Positions 45,695 through 53,831 of a stretch of 64,000 nucleotides of DNA are shown piece after piece. Made by a program: the position numbers and the translations under genes. The notes under the pieces are model-generated. The model was not told the DNA's origin and did not search any database. It saw only the letters and a list, made by a program, of their open reading frames with translations. Positions within the stretch are counted from its first letter, which is position 1. The number at the start of each line of letters is the position of its first letter. The stretch spans positions 4,247,989-4,311,988 of the forward strand of contig NC_013517.1 in assembly GCF_000024405.1 (NCBI RefSeq). Reading direction: 5' to 3'. Source of the DNA: Sebaldella termitidis ATCC 33386 (GTDB lineage Bacteria > Fusobacteriota > Fusobacteriia > Fusobacteriales > Leptotrichiaceae).

Positions 45695-48115
45695 TCAGAC
45701 TCTTAAAAATACCTTTTCCTCTTTCTCCACTCTAAAACCATTTTCCCAGTCCATGCTCATTTTTCCATGTTCAAAATCAATTATTTCCATATACAGCTCT
45801 CCGGCAGTAATTTTCATATTACAAAATCTGTCTGTAAATTCCTGAAAACTTCCGGCTTCTTCCTTTGTCATTACCTTTACAAACCATATATTAGCCAGCC
45901 CTTCTGATACTATTTCATTATTTTTCAATGGCCCGCTGTCAGTTATTTTATACGGATTTTTTATATAAATACCTGTATAAACAGTGTCTTTTCTAAGAAA
46001 AATCATATTTCCCCGGAAAATATATTCGTCGAAATCTTCAAACGGACAATAGGCATGTGTAAAATCTACCATTTGATCCTCTGATATTCTAAACATAAGA
46101 AAAACATTATTTTCGTATTGTTCCACCATTGGTACTGTCCCGTTTCCGGCCCAGTAACTCGGTCTTCCTGCTCCATTCAGTTCTTTTTCTCCCGGATGAT
46201 TTATCCAAAACTGTATATCATGATCCTTTGTTATATTCAGCTGAAAAATATGTTCCTGATGCCCGTTTTTTCCTTTTCTGTAATCCAAAGCCGAAGAAAT
46301 AGAATAATCCTTTGTTTTACACATATAAAGATTTACCTTTTCTTTACCCTGTACATTACTTATAATAAGCCTCCTGTTTTGTTCCCATTTTTCATATTCC
46401 AAAAGTTTTTCAGGAGGCTCATAAGATGAAATGCAAAAAAATACTGTGGACATTATACTCTGGTTTAAGTAGCCTTCCCCCCATGCAATCCAGTTTAATG
46501 CTGTAGATTCTGTAGTTCTTCTGCCTTTCAGCTCTTTCTCATATATCCTTCCATGGCTTGAAGTCATGACTCCTTTAAAGCTGTTAAATGCCATTATTTC
46601 AAAGGAATGATCCAGAACACGGCCTGCTTTTTCTTTTATCTCCTTATCCTCTGTTAATTCATAAAGAGCAAAGCACCCGATTAAATCAATTGGTATATAG
46701 ACCGCTGAGTTCCATTCGCCATATCCATACAGAAAAAAATTCGAAAACCATTCGTTTAATAATTTTTTAGCTTTTTCTATGTGCTGAAAACCGGTTAATC
46801 CGCTGTTAGGAAATATATCCTGTTTAAACTGCTCTCCGGCAAGAAGCTCTGATACGTGAAATGACAATGCATGATTTTCGCTAAACCACCACATCACATC
46901 ATTTCCCGGTTCATCAAGCCAGTATCTGTAATTCAGTATACTCTCTTTTATTATCTTCAGATCATCTTCTTTAAAATGATTCCTGTATTTTTTATAAATC
47001 CATATTAAAGCCGGCATTCTAAAGTCACTGCAGTCGAACCTCCGGTTTATAGCATCTGTTTCTAAATCCAAAATCTCCTTTATTCTGCTGTATTCTCCGT
47101 TATCTTCTATAATAGCAATAACTTTCTGAAGATTTCCGTCGCCGTATTCCGACATGAATTTCAGTGCTTCTTTTTTTCGTTCTTTTATATTTTCTATATT
47201 TTCCGGAAAATTTTCCATAATATAAATCTCTGTTCCCAATATTCTTTCAATTATAATATCCTTGCTTAATCTTATCTGTAAAATCACGGAAATATACCCT
47301 ATATTCAGTTCTTTTGGGATACTGAGCACCAACTTTGTTTCCCCTGATTTCAATGTTGCTTTTCCTGCAGGTATCTTAGTATCCAGATGTGTATTATTAA
47401 CATAGAATACTGTATCAATCTCCAGATTTTCATTATGAGATGCAGTAAATAATACCTTTATTTCTCTGTCTCTGTAGCTGTTTTTATCCAGATAACAGCT
47501 TTTCAGTATCTTTTCTGCCACAGCTGCCTTGCTGATATCACCTGTTACAGAAATAAACGTATTTAATTCCCCTTCATCTTTATATTTCATCTGGAAATAA
47601 ACATTCGCATCTCTTTCAGCAAGATCGTTACACCAAACTGTAATTTCATTAATACCTTCTTTAAATTCCAGACTTATCTCGGTACTTTTTCCGAGATTTC
47701 TTTCATATGGTGAAAAATCAGCCTGTTCTTCACCATTTACCCATATTTTTGCCCTTCCGCAGGTTTTTATTTCAAAATTTTTCCTTTTATTTTTACCGGT
47801 AATTATAAACATTTGTGCGAAAAAATTAAGTTCATAACATTCTTTCCAGAAACCGGAGTAATCTATTCTTGCTTTTTCAAATGGAAAATAAACTTTATTA
47901 ATATCTTTCATTTCAATATCTTCATAATTTTTATCAGGTATATTTTCAAGATATCTTTTTCTTACAGGATAAATTATCTGAACATAACCTGCCCCTTCAT
48001 TAAGGGCTGTATCAAAAGCCTCAGGCTCTGTGATAAATCTTTTTTCCTCCAGCTTTGACACAGTCCATCTGTCAATAAAATCATTTTTTTTATAACTAAA
48101 ATCCCATTTTCCCAC
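45695..48115 (-). CDS. Uncharacterised 806-residue cytoplasmic enzyme, probable alpha/alpha-toroid carbohydrate-active protein
   Basis: Starts at a GTG (MGKWDFSYKK) after AAAGGAG and has no signal peptide, so it should act in the cytoplasm. The N-terminal ~300 residues look like beta-sandwich (KIWVNGEEQADFSPYERNLG resembles sugar-binding sandwich domains). Residues about 370-600 are helical with conserved-looking clusters: MWWFSENHALSFHVSELLAG, YGYGEWNSAVYIPIDLIGCF and SSHGRIYEKELKG, holding His, Glu, Asn, Tyr and Arg suited to catalysis. The C-terminal part is beta-rich. Similar hypothetical proteins exist, but I know of no assigned activity. Its place between a binding protein and permeases, with GH105 upstream, suggests a lyase or hydrolase acting on imported oligosaccharides. 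Confidence 0.72.
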   Translation of the reverse strand: MGKWDFSYKKNDFIDRWTVSKLEEKRFITEPEAFDTALNEGAGYVQIIYPVRKRYLENIPDKNYEDIEMKDINKVYFPFEKARIDYSGFWKECYELNFFAQMFIITGKNKRKNFEIKTCGRAKIWVNGEEQADFSPYERNLGKSTEISLEFKEGINEITVWCNDLAERDANVYFQMKYKDEGELNTFISVTGDISKAAVAEKILKSCYLDKNSYRDREIKVLFTASHNENLEIDTVFYVNNTHLDTKIPAGKATLKSGETKLVLSIPKELNIGYISVILQIRLSKDIIIERILGTEIYIMENFPENIENIKERKKEALKFMSEYGDGNLQKVIAIIEDNGEYSRIKEILDLETDAINRRFDCSDFRMPALIWIYKKYRNHFKEDDLKIIKESILNYRYWLDEPGNDVMWWFSENHALSFHVSELLAGEQFKQDIFPNSGLTGFQHIEKAKKLLNEWFSNFFLYGYGEWNSAVYIPIDLIGCFALYELTEDKEIKEKAGRVLDHSFEIMAFNSFKGVMTSSHGRIYEKELKGRRTTESTALNWIAWGEGYLNQSIMSTVFFCISSYEPPEKLLEYEKWEQNRRLIISNVQGKEKVNLYMCKTKDYSISSALDYRKGKNGHQEHIFQLNITKDHDIQFWINHPGEKELNGAGRPSYWAGNGTVPMVEQYENNVFLMFRISEDQMVDFTHAYCPFEDFDEYIFRGNMIFLRKDTVYTGIYIKNPYKITDSGPLKNNEIVSEGLANIWFVKVMTKEEAGSFQEFTDRFCNMKITAGELYMEIIDFEHGKMSMDWENGFRVEKEEKVFLRV

Positions 48116-48205
48116 GCGGCTTTCTCCTTTTCTGTCTATCCGGAATCATAAATAATCAGGAATAAGTATAAGTCAAGCAAAATTCTAAAATTTATATTAT
48201 CAATT

Positions 48206-49423
48206 TTATTTTTTCAGCTCAGACCATTTTTCCTTTAGTTCAGTCATTGCCTGTACTGGTGTTCTTTCTCCCTGAATAGCATATACGATATAATCTCTCA
48301 TCATATTTCCTGCTGCTTTATATTTTTTTATCATTTTTTTGTCATTAGGACTTAATTCAGGTGTATTCACAATTTCATTATCAAGAATATCAAAAAATTC
48401 CTGACCGTAGTCATAAGACGGGTGTACGCTTAATTTCCCGGATATATAGGCTCCGTCTTCACAATACTGCTTATAATTCTCGTCCTGATAAAACCACTTA
48501 ATGAATTTTTTTGCCTCTTCAAGATCAGGTGACTTAGTAAATGCTACAAGAAAATTTCCGCCTGCTATTGAAGATCTGTTTTTTTCTTTCGGCATATATG
48601 CTATTCCCCACTCAAAATCTTTTATATCATTTTTATATTCATTTATTTTCCAGCTTCCCGAGTAATATGCAGGAATAGTTCCTGTTTTGAAAAGATTGCT
48701 TGCATCTTCCCCGCCAAGCCATACATCATCAGGCATTACCTTATCTTTATGAAGCTTTATAAAATAATCAAGAGTTCTTATACTGTCAGGCTGATCTACC
48801 ACTATATCCCCGTTCTCATCAAATATTCTTCCTCCAAACTGATAAAGCATTGTCTGATATCTGTTCTGAGAAAAGTCCATTACCATTCCGTATTTTAAAC
48901 TGTTCTTTTCTTTCACGGTATTTAATGCCTGCACAAATTCATCCCATGTCCAGATATTATCCTGTGAATCAGGTACCTTTACTCCTGCCTTATCAAATAA
49001 TGTTTTATTATAAATAAGCCCGTTTACTGTTAAATTCAAAGGTACTCCCAAAAATTTCCCGTCCATAAGATTTTCTTCCATTTTATCTGTAAAATCAGCA
49101 GGATTCACTGTATCTGAGAGATCTGCCAAAACTGTTTCAAATTCATCTATATTTGATGTTCTCATAAGAGCCGGCGCCTTTCCTCCTGCTACCATTGTCT
49201 TTACTTTTGCTCTTACACTGTCATAAGGAAGTTCTATAAGATTTATTTTTATTTCGTCCTGTGAATTATTATATCTTTCCACTGCCTTTGCCATGGCTCC
49301 CCCTTCAAGGGAATCATCAGATATTATAAAATCTATTGTTTTTACCTTGGAGTCTCCCCCTCCGCATGACACTAAAATGAATATTGAAAATACCATAAGT
49401 ATGAGTACTTTTAAATTTTTCAT
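48206..49423 (-). CDS. Sugar ABC transporter substrate-binding lipoprotein
   Basis: A 405-residue family 1 solute-binding protein. The lipoprotein signal MKNLKVLILMVFSIFILVSC has a lipobox LVSC, so it is membrane-anchored outside the cytoplasm. Typical segments are DNIWTWDEFVQAL, FKTGTIPAYYSGSWKINEY and SPDLEEAKKFIKWFYQDENY. It is distinct from the 50.6-51.9 kb binding protein, so this cluster has two receptors, perhaps for different oligomers. AGGAG precedes the start; a 129 bp spacer with two hairpins separates it from GH105. Confidence 0.92.
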   Translation of the reverse strand: MKNLKVLILMVFSIFILVSCGGGDSKVKTIDFIISDDSLEGGAMAKAVERYNNSQDEIKINLIELPYDSVRAKVKTMVAGGKAPALMRTSNIDEFETVLADLSDTVNPADFTDKMEENLMDGKFLGVPLNLTVNGLIYNKTLFDKAGVKVPDSQDNIWTWDEFVQALNTVKEKNSLKYGMVMDFSQNRYQTMLYQFGGRIFDENGDIVVDQPDSIRTLDYFIKLHKDKVMPDDVWLGGEDASNLFKTGTIPAYYSGSWKINEYKNDIKDFEWGIAYMPKEKNRSSIAGGNFLVAFTKSPDLEEAKKFIKWFYQDENYKQYCEDGAYISGKLSVHPSYDYGQEFFDILDNEIVNTPELSPNDKKMIKKYKAAGNMMRDYIVYAIQGERTPVQAMTELKEKWSELKK

Positions 49424-49450
49424 ATTATTTCACTCCTCAATATAATATAA

Positions 49451-49519
49451 GCACCTTTTGAGTGCGGGCTTTTACTGGAAATTCGGCTGAAACTCTAAGG
49501 ATCTGTCCGGTAAAAGCTC
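49451..49519 (-). other. Paired hairpins in the GH105-binding-protein spacer
   Basis: GGGCTTTTACTGGA (49466-49479) and TCCGGTAAAAGCTC (49506-49519) can pair over 14 bp with two wobbles. Next to it is a short GCAC/GTGC hairpin (49451-49465). No U-run follows on the minus strand, so it is more likely a processing, stability or attenuation element than a full terminator. Confidence 0.5.
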
Positions 49520-49552
49520 TTATGCCTTTTTTAAACATTTGAATATAAATAA

Positions 49553-50593
49553 TTAGTTATAAAATTTTTCCGTATCTTCCAAAGCTAAAACTGCCAGAAT
49601 CATCAGACCCTGTCCGTAAGGAGTTTGACAGAATCCGATATTCTTATAATGTTCGCTGTCATATCCCATTGCCGTTCCGGCGGAAACCTGCTTCAAAGAA
49701 CCATCCTCCCCAAGGTAGTTGCTTACTATATAACGTACTGCCATATATGAATTCAGATAATGACTTTTATCAATCGCCCCGTACTTCACTCCTGTAAGTA
49801 TCCCATAGGCAAACCCTGCTGTAGCAGAAGTTTCAAAGTAAGAATCCTCGTCATTTATAATTGTACGCCACATACCTGATATGTCCTGATACTTTATCAA
49901 CGCTCCGACCTGTCTTTTATACGCTTCTTCCAGCAGCCTCCTATCAGTCATACTTATTTCTTCCACTATTGTTAATATTTCCGGTATTGCTATAGTTATC
50001 CAGCAATTACCTCTTCCCCAGAAAATACCTCCGAAATGTCTCTCTGTAAGTGACCAGCCATGATACCACAGTCCGCTTTCACAGTCAGAAAGATATTTTA
50101 TATGGATTATAGTCTGATATACAGCCTCATCCTGCATTTTTTGATTGTTCAAAACCATTCCCGCTCTTGCGAGGAATAGTATTGTCATAAACAAAGTATC
50201 TGCCCACAGTTGGTCATTATTTATAGTATGCGTAGTCAGATGCTGCATTCCGCCTTCCACTGTTCTGGGCATTTTGTTCATAAGCCATTCGGCATTTTCC
50301 TTTATCACTTCCAGATAATCAGTATTCTTTTCTGCCTCGTATAAATAAGTCAGTGCCAGTAAAGGAGACATTGTATTTATATTTTTATCAAAGCCCTTTC
50401 CAAGCATTTTCTCGTACCATCCGTTTAAAAATTCCAGACATCTTTTATCACCTGTTGCTTCATATAGTTTATATATTGAAAATAAGCCTACCCCCTGCTC
50501 CCATTCCCATCTATATACAGGTGTTATCCCCTCATCCTCTTCCAAAGCTGTAAGTCTCTCATAGAGCTTGTTCAAGACCTCTGTTTTATCCAT
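49553..50593 (-). CDS. GH105 (YteR-like) unsaturated uronyl hydrolase
   Basis: A 346-residue alpha/alpha-barrel glycoside hydrolase of the GH88/GH105 group, without signal peptide (cytoplasmic). It removes the 4,5-unsaturated uronic acid from the end of oligosaccharides made by polysaccharide lyases. Landmarks: RWEWEQGVGLFSIYKLYEAT near residue 27, NNDQLWADTLFMTILFLARA with the catalytic Asp near residue 128, and WGRGNCWITIAIPEIL with conserved Trp/Arg/Asn. Length fits YteR/YesR-type enzymes. Whether the substrate is rhamnogalacturonan- or glucuronan/glycosaminoglycan-derived is not decided by sequence. It is flanked by two binding-protein genes. Confidence 0.9.
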   Translation of the reverse strand: MDKTEVLNKLYERLTALEEDEGITPVYRWEWEQGVGLFSIYKLYEATGDKRCLEFLNGWYEKMLGKGFDKNINTMSPLLALTYLYEAEKNTDYLEVIKENAEWLMNKMPRTVEGGMQHLTTHTINNDQLWADTLFMTILFLARAGMVLNNQKMQDEAVYQTIIHIKYLSDCESGLWYHGWSLTERHFGGIFWGRGNCWITIAIPEILTIVEEISMTDRRLLEEAYKRQVGALIKYQDISGMWRTIINDEDSYFETSATAGFAYGILTGVKYGAIDKSHYLNSYMAVRYIVSNYLGEDGSLKQVSAGTAMGYDSEHYKNIGFCQTPYGQGLMILAVLALEDTEKFYN

Positions 50594-50622
50594 ATTTCTA
50601 TCCTCCTAAGTTGTGTCAGTTA

Positions 50623-51927
50623 TTATTTGCTTATCTGGGCAATGACTTTTTCAAGCTCTGCATACATTTGTTCCCCTGCCTGTTCAGGAGTTAATTCATT
50701 GTAATCTACTTTTTGTGTATACATCATTCCTATTTTTCTTATTCTTTCATCTTCTATAAAAGGACTTGATTTTGGTGCTGCAAAAGCAAGAGCTTTTTCC
50801 AGACCTTCCGGTACTATCCCTTTTAATAATCCTTCCTGATCCAGAGTTTCTATTGCTTTTTTATTCGATGGTATTCCTCTGCTGAGTCCCAGAATTTTTA
50901 CAGCCTCAGGATCAGATAGTAAAAAGTTCAGGAATTTTGCAGCCTCTTTAGGATGCTTTGTGTTTTTATTTATTGCAAGAGCCATGTTTACCTTTACAAA
51001 TGCTGATTTATTAGGTCCTATTCCTGTTAACATATCACCAATTATAAGTTCGTTTCCTTCGCTTAATGTGTCCTGATACTTGCTTATCGCTGAATTCCAT
51101 TCATAAACTCCTCCGACCTTTCCGCTTATCCACAATGGATTCTGTTCTCCCGGCACATTTCCCGCACCTGCGTTATCTTTACTTGATAGTACTACACCTT
51201 CATCCACGAGCTTTTTATAAAACTGTATTGCTTCTGTTAATTCCTCTTTTGTAATTCCCATTTTATTATCACTGTCTATCAGGGATTTTCCGAATTTCTG
51301 CTCTACATAATATTTCAAAAAGAACAATACTCCGCTGTCAGTTGTTGAAATATCCAGAGCATATGTATCATTGCCGAATTTTTCTTTTAAGATTTTTGTA
51401 GAAGAAATCAATTCATCTGCTGTTGCAGGTACCGACAGCCCGGCTTTTTCATATAGTGCTTTATTGTAATAAAATACCCTTCCGTTCATTCCTACAGGAA
51501 TAGCAGGTACTTTTCCGTTAATTGTAGTGTAGCTCAAAACATTTTCATCATAATTTGAAAGATCAAAGTCTTCTTTCAAATCATTGAAATTATAAAAACC
51601 ATCACCGTTTTTTGAAAAAATATAAAGCCAGTTCCAGTCTATCTGCATAATATCAGGTGCAGTATTTCCCGTAACCTGTGTTGATACTTTCTCAAAATGC
51701 CCGTCCCATCCCGAATACTCAGCTTTTATCTTTATTCCGGGATTTTTTTCCTCGAATAATTTTATTGCATCAAGTGTTGCTTTATGTCTCGAATCTCCGC
51801 CCCACCATGAAAATCTCAGTACAACTTCTTTTTCTCCGCCGCCGTCTCCTGCTGTATCTTTCTTTTCACCACAGCTGATTATCAGTCCTAACATTAATAC
51901 CATGAATAAAAATAATTTCTTTTTCAT
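50623..51927 (-). CDS. Sugar ABC transporter substrate-binding lipoprotein, first gene of the ROK-controlled operon
   Basis: A 434-residue family 1 binding protein with lipoprotein signal MKKKLFLFMVLMLGLIISC (lipobox IISC). Segments RFSWWGGDSRHKATLDAIKL, FEEKNPGIKIKAEYSGWDGH and NTKHPKEAAKFLNFLLSDPE recur almost unchanged in the binding proteins at 62070-63371 and 63511-64000, showing recent duplication. Its promoter carries a XylR-like palindrome just past the -10 box, and the ROK regulator gene is divergent, so sugar-dependent derepression is expected. Confidence 0.93.
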   Translation of the reverse strand: MKKKLFLFMVLMLGLIISCGEKKDTAGDGGGEKEVVLRFSWWGGDSRHKATLDAIKLFEEKNPGIKIKAEYSGWDGHFEKVSTQVTGNTAPDIMQIDWNWLYIFSKNGDGFYNFNDLKEDFDLSNYDENVLSYTTINGKVPAIPVGMNGRVFYYNKALYEKAGLSVPATADELISSTKILKEKFGNDTYALDISTTDSGVLFFLKYYVEQKFGKSLIDSDNKMGITKEELTEAIQFYKKLVDEGVVLSSKDNAGAGNVPGEQNPLWISGKVGGVYEWNSAISKYQDTLSEGNELIIGDMLTGIGPNKSAFVKVNMALAINKNTKHPKEAAKFLNFLLSDPEAVKILGLSRGIPSNKKAIETLDQEGLLKGIVPEGLEKALAFAAPKSSPFIEDERIRKIGMMYTQKVDYNELTPEQAGEQMYAELEKVIAQISK

Positions 51928-51999
51928 AGACCACTCTCCTAATATTATTTTATAAGTTTATTTTTTGTTTTGCAGTATTATTATGTTCTATTTCAGTTT

Positions 52000-52018
52000 G
52001 TTAGTTTGGTAAACTAAC
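52000..52018. promoter_or_regulatory. XylR/ROK-type operator
   Basis: Perfect 8 bp inverted repeat GTTAGTTT-GGT-AAACTAAC. The half-site TTAGTTT matches the known XylR operator half-site of Bacillus-type ROK repressors. It lies in the divergent region, directly over the expected transcription start of the binding-protein operon, as repression would require. Confidence 0.8.
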
Positions 52019-52024
52019 ATTACA

Positions 52025-52052
52025 ATTATATCGTTATTTTTGATTTTGTCAA
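52025..52052 (-). promoter_or_regulatory. Predicted promoter of the ROK-controlled ABC operon
   Basis: Perfect TTGACA (52047-52052) and perfect TATAAT (52025-52030) on the minus strand, 16 bp apart. The expected start site falls within the operator palindrome at 52000-52018. Confidence 0.75.
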
Positions 52053-52125
52053 TATCTGATATAAAAAAATCCGCAATTGATTTTTTTTTCTTATAATGTT
52101 ATTATTAAATAGATTCGGAGGTACT

Positions 52126-53298
52126 ATGGAAATTGCAGATTCTAAATTTATAAAAAATATAAACCGGGCTATTATACTGGAAGAAATAATAAAAAATGAA
52201 CCGGTTTCCAGATCAGATCTGGCTAAGATTACCGGTCTAAATAAAGTTACCATTTCATCACAGATATCTGATCTTCTTGATGAAAAATTACTTATAGAAA
52301 AAAAATCGGAAAATTCTCCCGGAACTTCAGGCGGTAAAAAGCCTATTTTATTATTTCTGAATAAAAAATGCGCGTATTCTCTGGGACTTGAACTGAAAAA
52401 AGACTCCATCTCTTCTGTTCTCACTAATTTAAACGGAGAAATAACACAGAAAGAAGCTTTTTCTGTGAAAAAAACTTCCCCTGAATTTATTGCAGATAAA
52501 ATAGAAGAAATTTTTAAATATTATACTAAAAGTATAAAAAATTCCAAATTTGGAATTATCGGTCTTTCTGTGGGAGTCCACGGAAAAATAGATAAAAATA
52601 ATATTATTATTGAATGCAACAATTTAAAATGGAAAAATATTAATTTAAAAAAAATGCTGCAAAAAAAGTTTCCCGATCTGAATATTAATATAAAAAATAA
52701 TAATTATTTTTCAGTGCTTGCTGAAAAATCTTTTTATGATATTCCTAATGATCCGTTTATTTTTCTGAATATGTCTGCAGGAATAGGCATGGGAATAGTT
52801 ATTGATAATAATATTCTTCTGGGTGTAAACGGTCTCAGCGGTGAAGCCGGTCATGTTTCAATAGAACTGAACGGAAGAAAATGCTATTGCGGCAGAAGAG
52901 GCTGCTGGGAAACATATGCATGTGAAAATGCATTTTTTAAAGATTTAAAAGAATTGAAAAAAAAGAATATTTCTTATGATAAATTTTCAAAAATGCTTGA
53001 TAATAATGAAATAGATGAAGAAATTACTGCGCTTCTTGCCGATTATGAGAATTATATTTATTCCGGACTTCTCAGTATCATTAATATTTTTGACCCGAAG
53101 CTGATTTTGATATATAACAGGATTCTTAATATTTATCCTGCTCTTGTAAAAAATCTTAAAAAGAAGATTTATAAATATAATAAAATAGAAGCTTCTATTG
53201 AATTATCTGAATTAAAGGAAGATTCATGCTGTCTTGGAGCATGTATTTCAAATATACTCGGTTTTTTGAACATTAATTTTTTAAAGCTGAAAAAATAA
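52126..53298 (+). CDS. ROK-family transcriptional repressor (NagC/XylR type)
   Basis: A 390-residue regulator. The N-terminal helix-turn-helix is EPVSRSDLAKITGLNKVTIS, followed by an SPGTSGGKKP wing. The C-terminal ROK sugar-kinase-like domain has the glycine-rich NMSAGIGMGIVIDNNILLG and GLSGEAGHVSIELNGRKCYC, then CGRRGCWETYA: the zinc-binding CxCGRRGCxE motif with its preceding His. The start at 52126 follows GGAGGT; the upstream frame to 52096 lacks a ribosome site. It is divergent from the ABC/GH105 operon with an operator between them, so it most likely represses that operon until a sugar binds. A small secreted-protein gene follows closely. Confidence 0.92.
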   Translation: MEIADSKFIKNINRAIILEEIIKNEPVSRSDLAKITGLNKVTISSQISDLLDEKLLIEKKSENSPGTSGGKKPILLFLNKKCAYSLGLELKKDSISSVLTNLNGEITQKEAFSVKKTSPEFIADKIEEIFKYYTKSIKNSKFGIIGLSVGVHGKIDKNNIIIECNNLKWKNINLKKMLQKKFPDLNINIKNNNYFSVLAEKSFYDIPNDPFIFLNMSAGIGMGIVIDNNILLGVNGLSGEAGHVSIELNGRKCYCGRRGCWETYACENAFFKDLKELKKKNISYDKFSKMLDNNEIDEEITALLADYENYIYSGLLSIINIFDPKLILIYNRILNIYPALVKNLKKKIYKYNKIEASIELSELKEDSCCLGACISNILGFLNINFLKLKK

Positions 53299-53331
53299 AC
53301 TTTGTTAATTATATAAATTGTGGAGGTTATT

Positions 53332-53676
53332 GTGATAAAAAAATTATTTACTTTATTTGTATTTTTAAGTTTTTGCGGGAGCACAGGATTTGGTGCTGAT
53401 CAATGCTATAAAAATAAATATTCTTACAAAGATTCTTTGGTTCAGCAATATGTCGATGATTACAGAGCTTTGCTGCCTCTTTACACTGAAGCTATAAATG
53501 AAAAAAACACTGAAAAAATATATAATTTTACCGATTCTGCCCAAAAACTCGGTGAAAGAGGACTGATTATCAGCGAGATACTTGTAGATTCTGACGAAGC
53601 TCGGAAATTTAGCGAAGAAATGTCAGAAATTGCAGAATGCTTTTTTAATACCGCTATTGATATTTCTAATAGATAA
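53332..53676 (+). CDS. Small secreted protein of unknown function
   Basis: A 114-residue protein starting at GTG 53332 with GGAGGT 4 bp before it. It has a signal peptide (MIKKLFTLFVFLSFCGSTGF, cleavage near FGA) and a helical, acidic mature region with SAQKLGERGLIISEILVDSD and two cysteines. It begins 33 bp after the ROK gene and is probably co-transcribed. I recognise no family. It ends before a hairpin with a T-run. Confidence 0.65.
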   Translation: MIKKLFTLFVFLSFCGSTGFGADQCYKNKYSYKDSLVQQYVDDYRALLPLYTEAINEKNTEKIYNFTDSAQKLGERGLIISEILVDSDEARKFSEEMSEIAECFFNTAIDISNR

Positions 53677-53682
53677 AAATTA

Positions 53683-53720
53683 TGGCAGTGTGAAGACTTC
53701 TTCTGCCTTTTCAATTTTTC
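53683..53720 (+). terminator. Terminator after the small secreted-protein gene
   Basis: GGCAG...CTGCC arms with GAAG/CTTC pairing inside (about 53687-53708), followed by TTTTCAATTTTTC on the plus strand. Confidence 0.55.
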
Positions 53721-53745
53721 TTTAAATTTAATAACAGGCATAAAT

Positions 53746-53774
53746 AAAAAGGCGAAAATAAACCTCGCCTTTTT
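53746..53774. terminator. Bidirectional terminator between convergent genes
   Basis: AAAAAGGCGA (53746-53755) and TCGCCTTTTT (53765-53774) form a perfect 10 bp stem with A- and T-runs on both sides. It sits between the plus-strand small gene and the minus-strand DKNYY gene and can serve both. Confidence 0.85.
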
Positions 53775-53831
53775 TCTCTTAATAATTTTATATTTTCTTA
53801 AAATCTTACTTTAAAAATTATATTTATTTTT

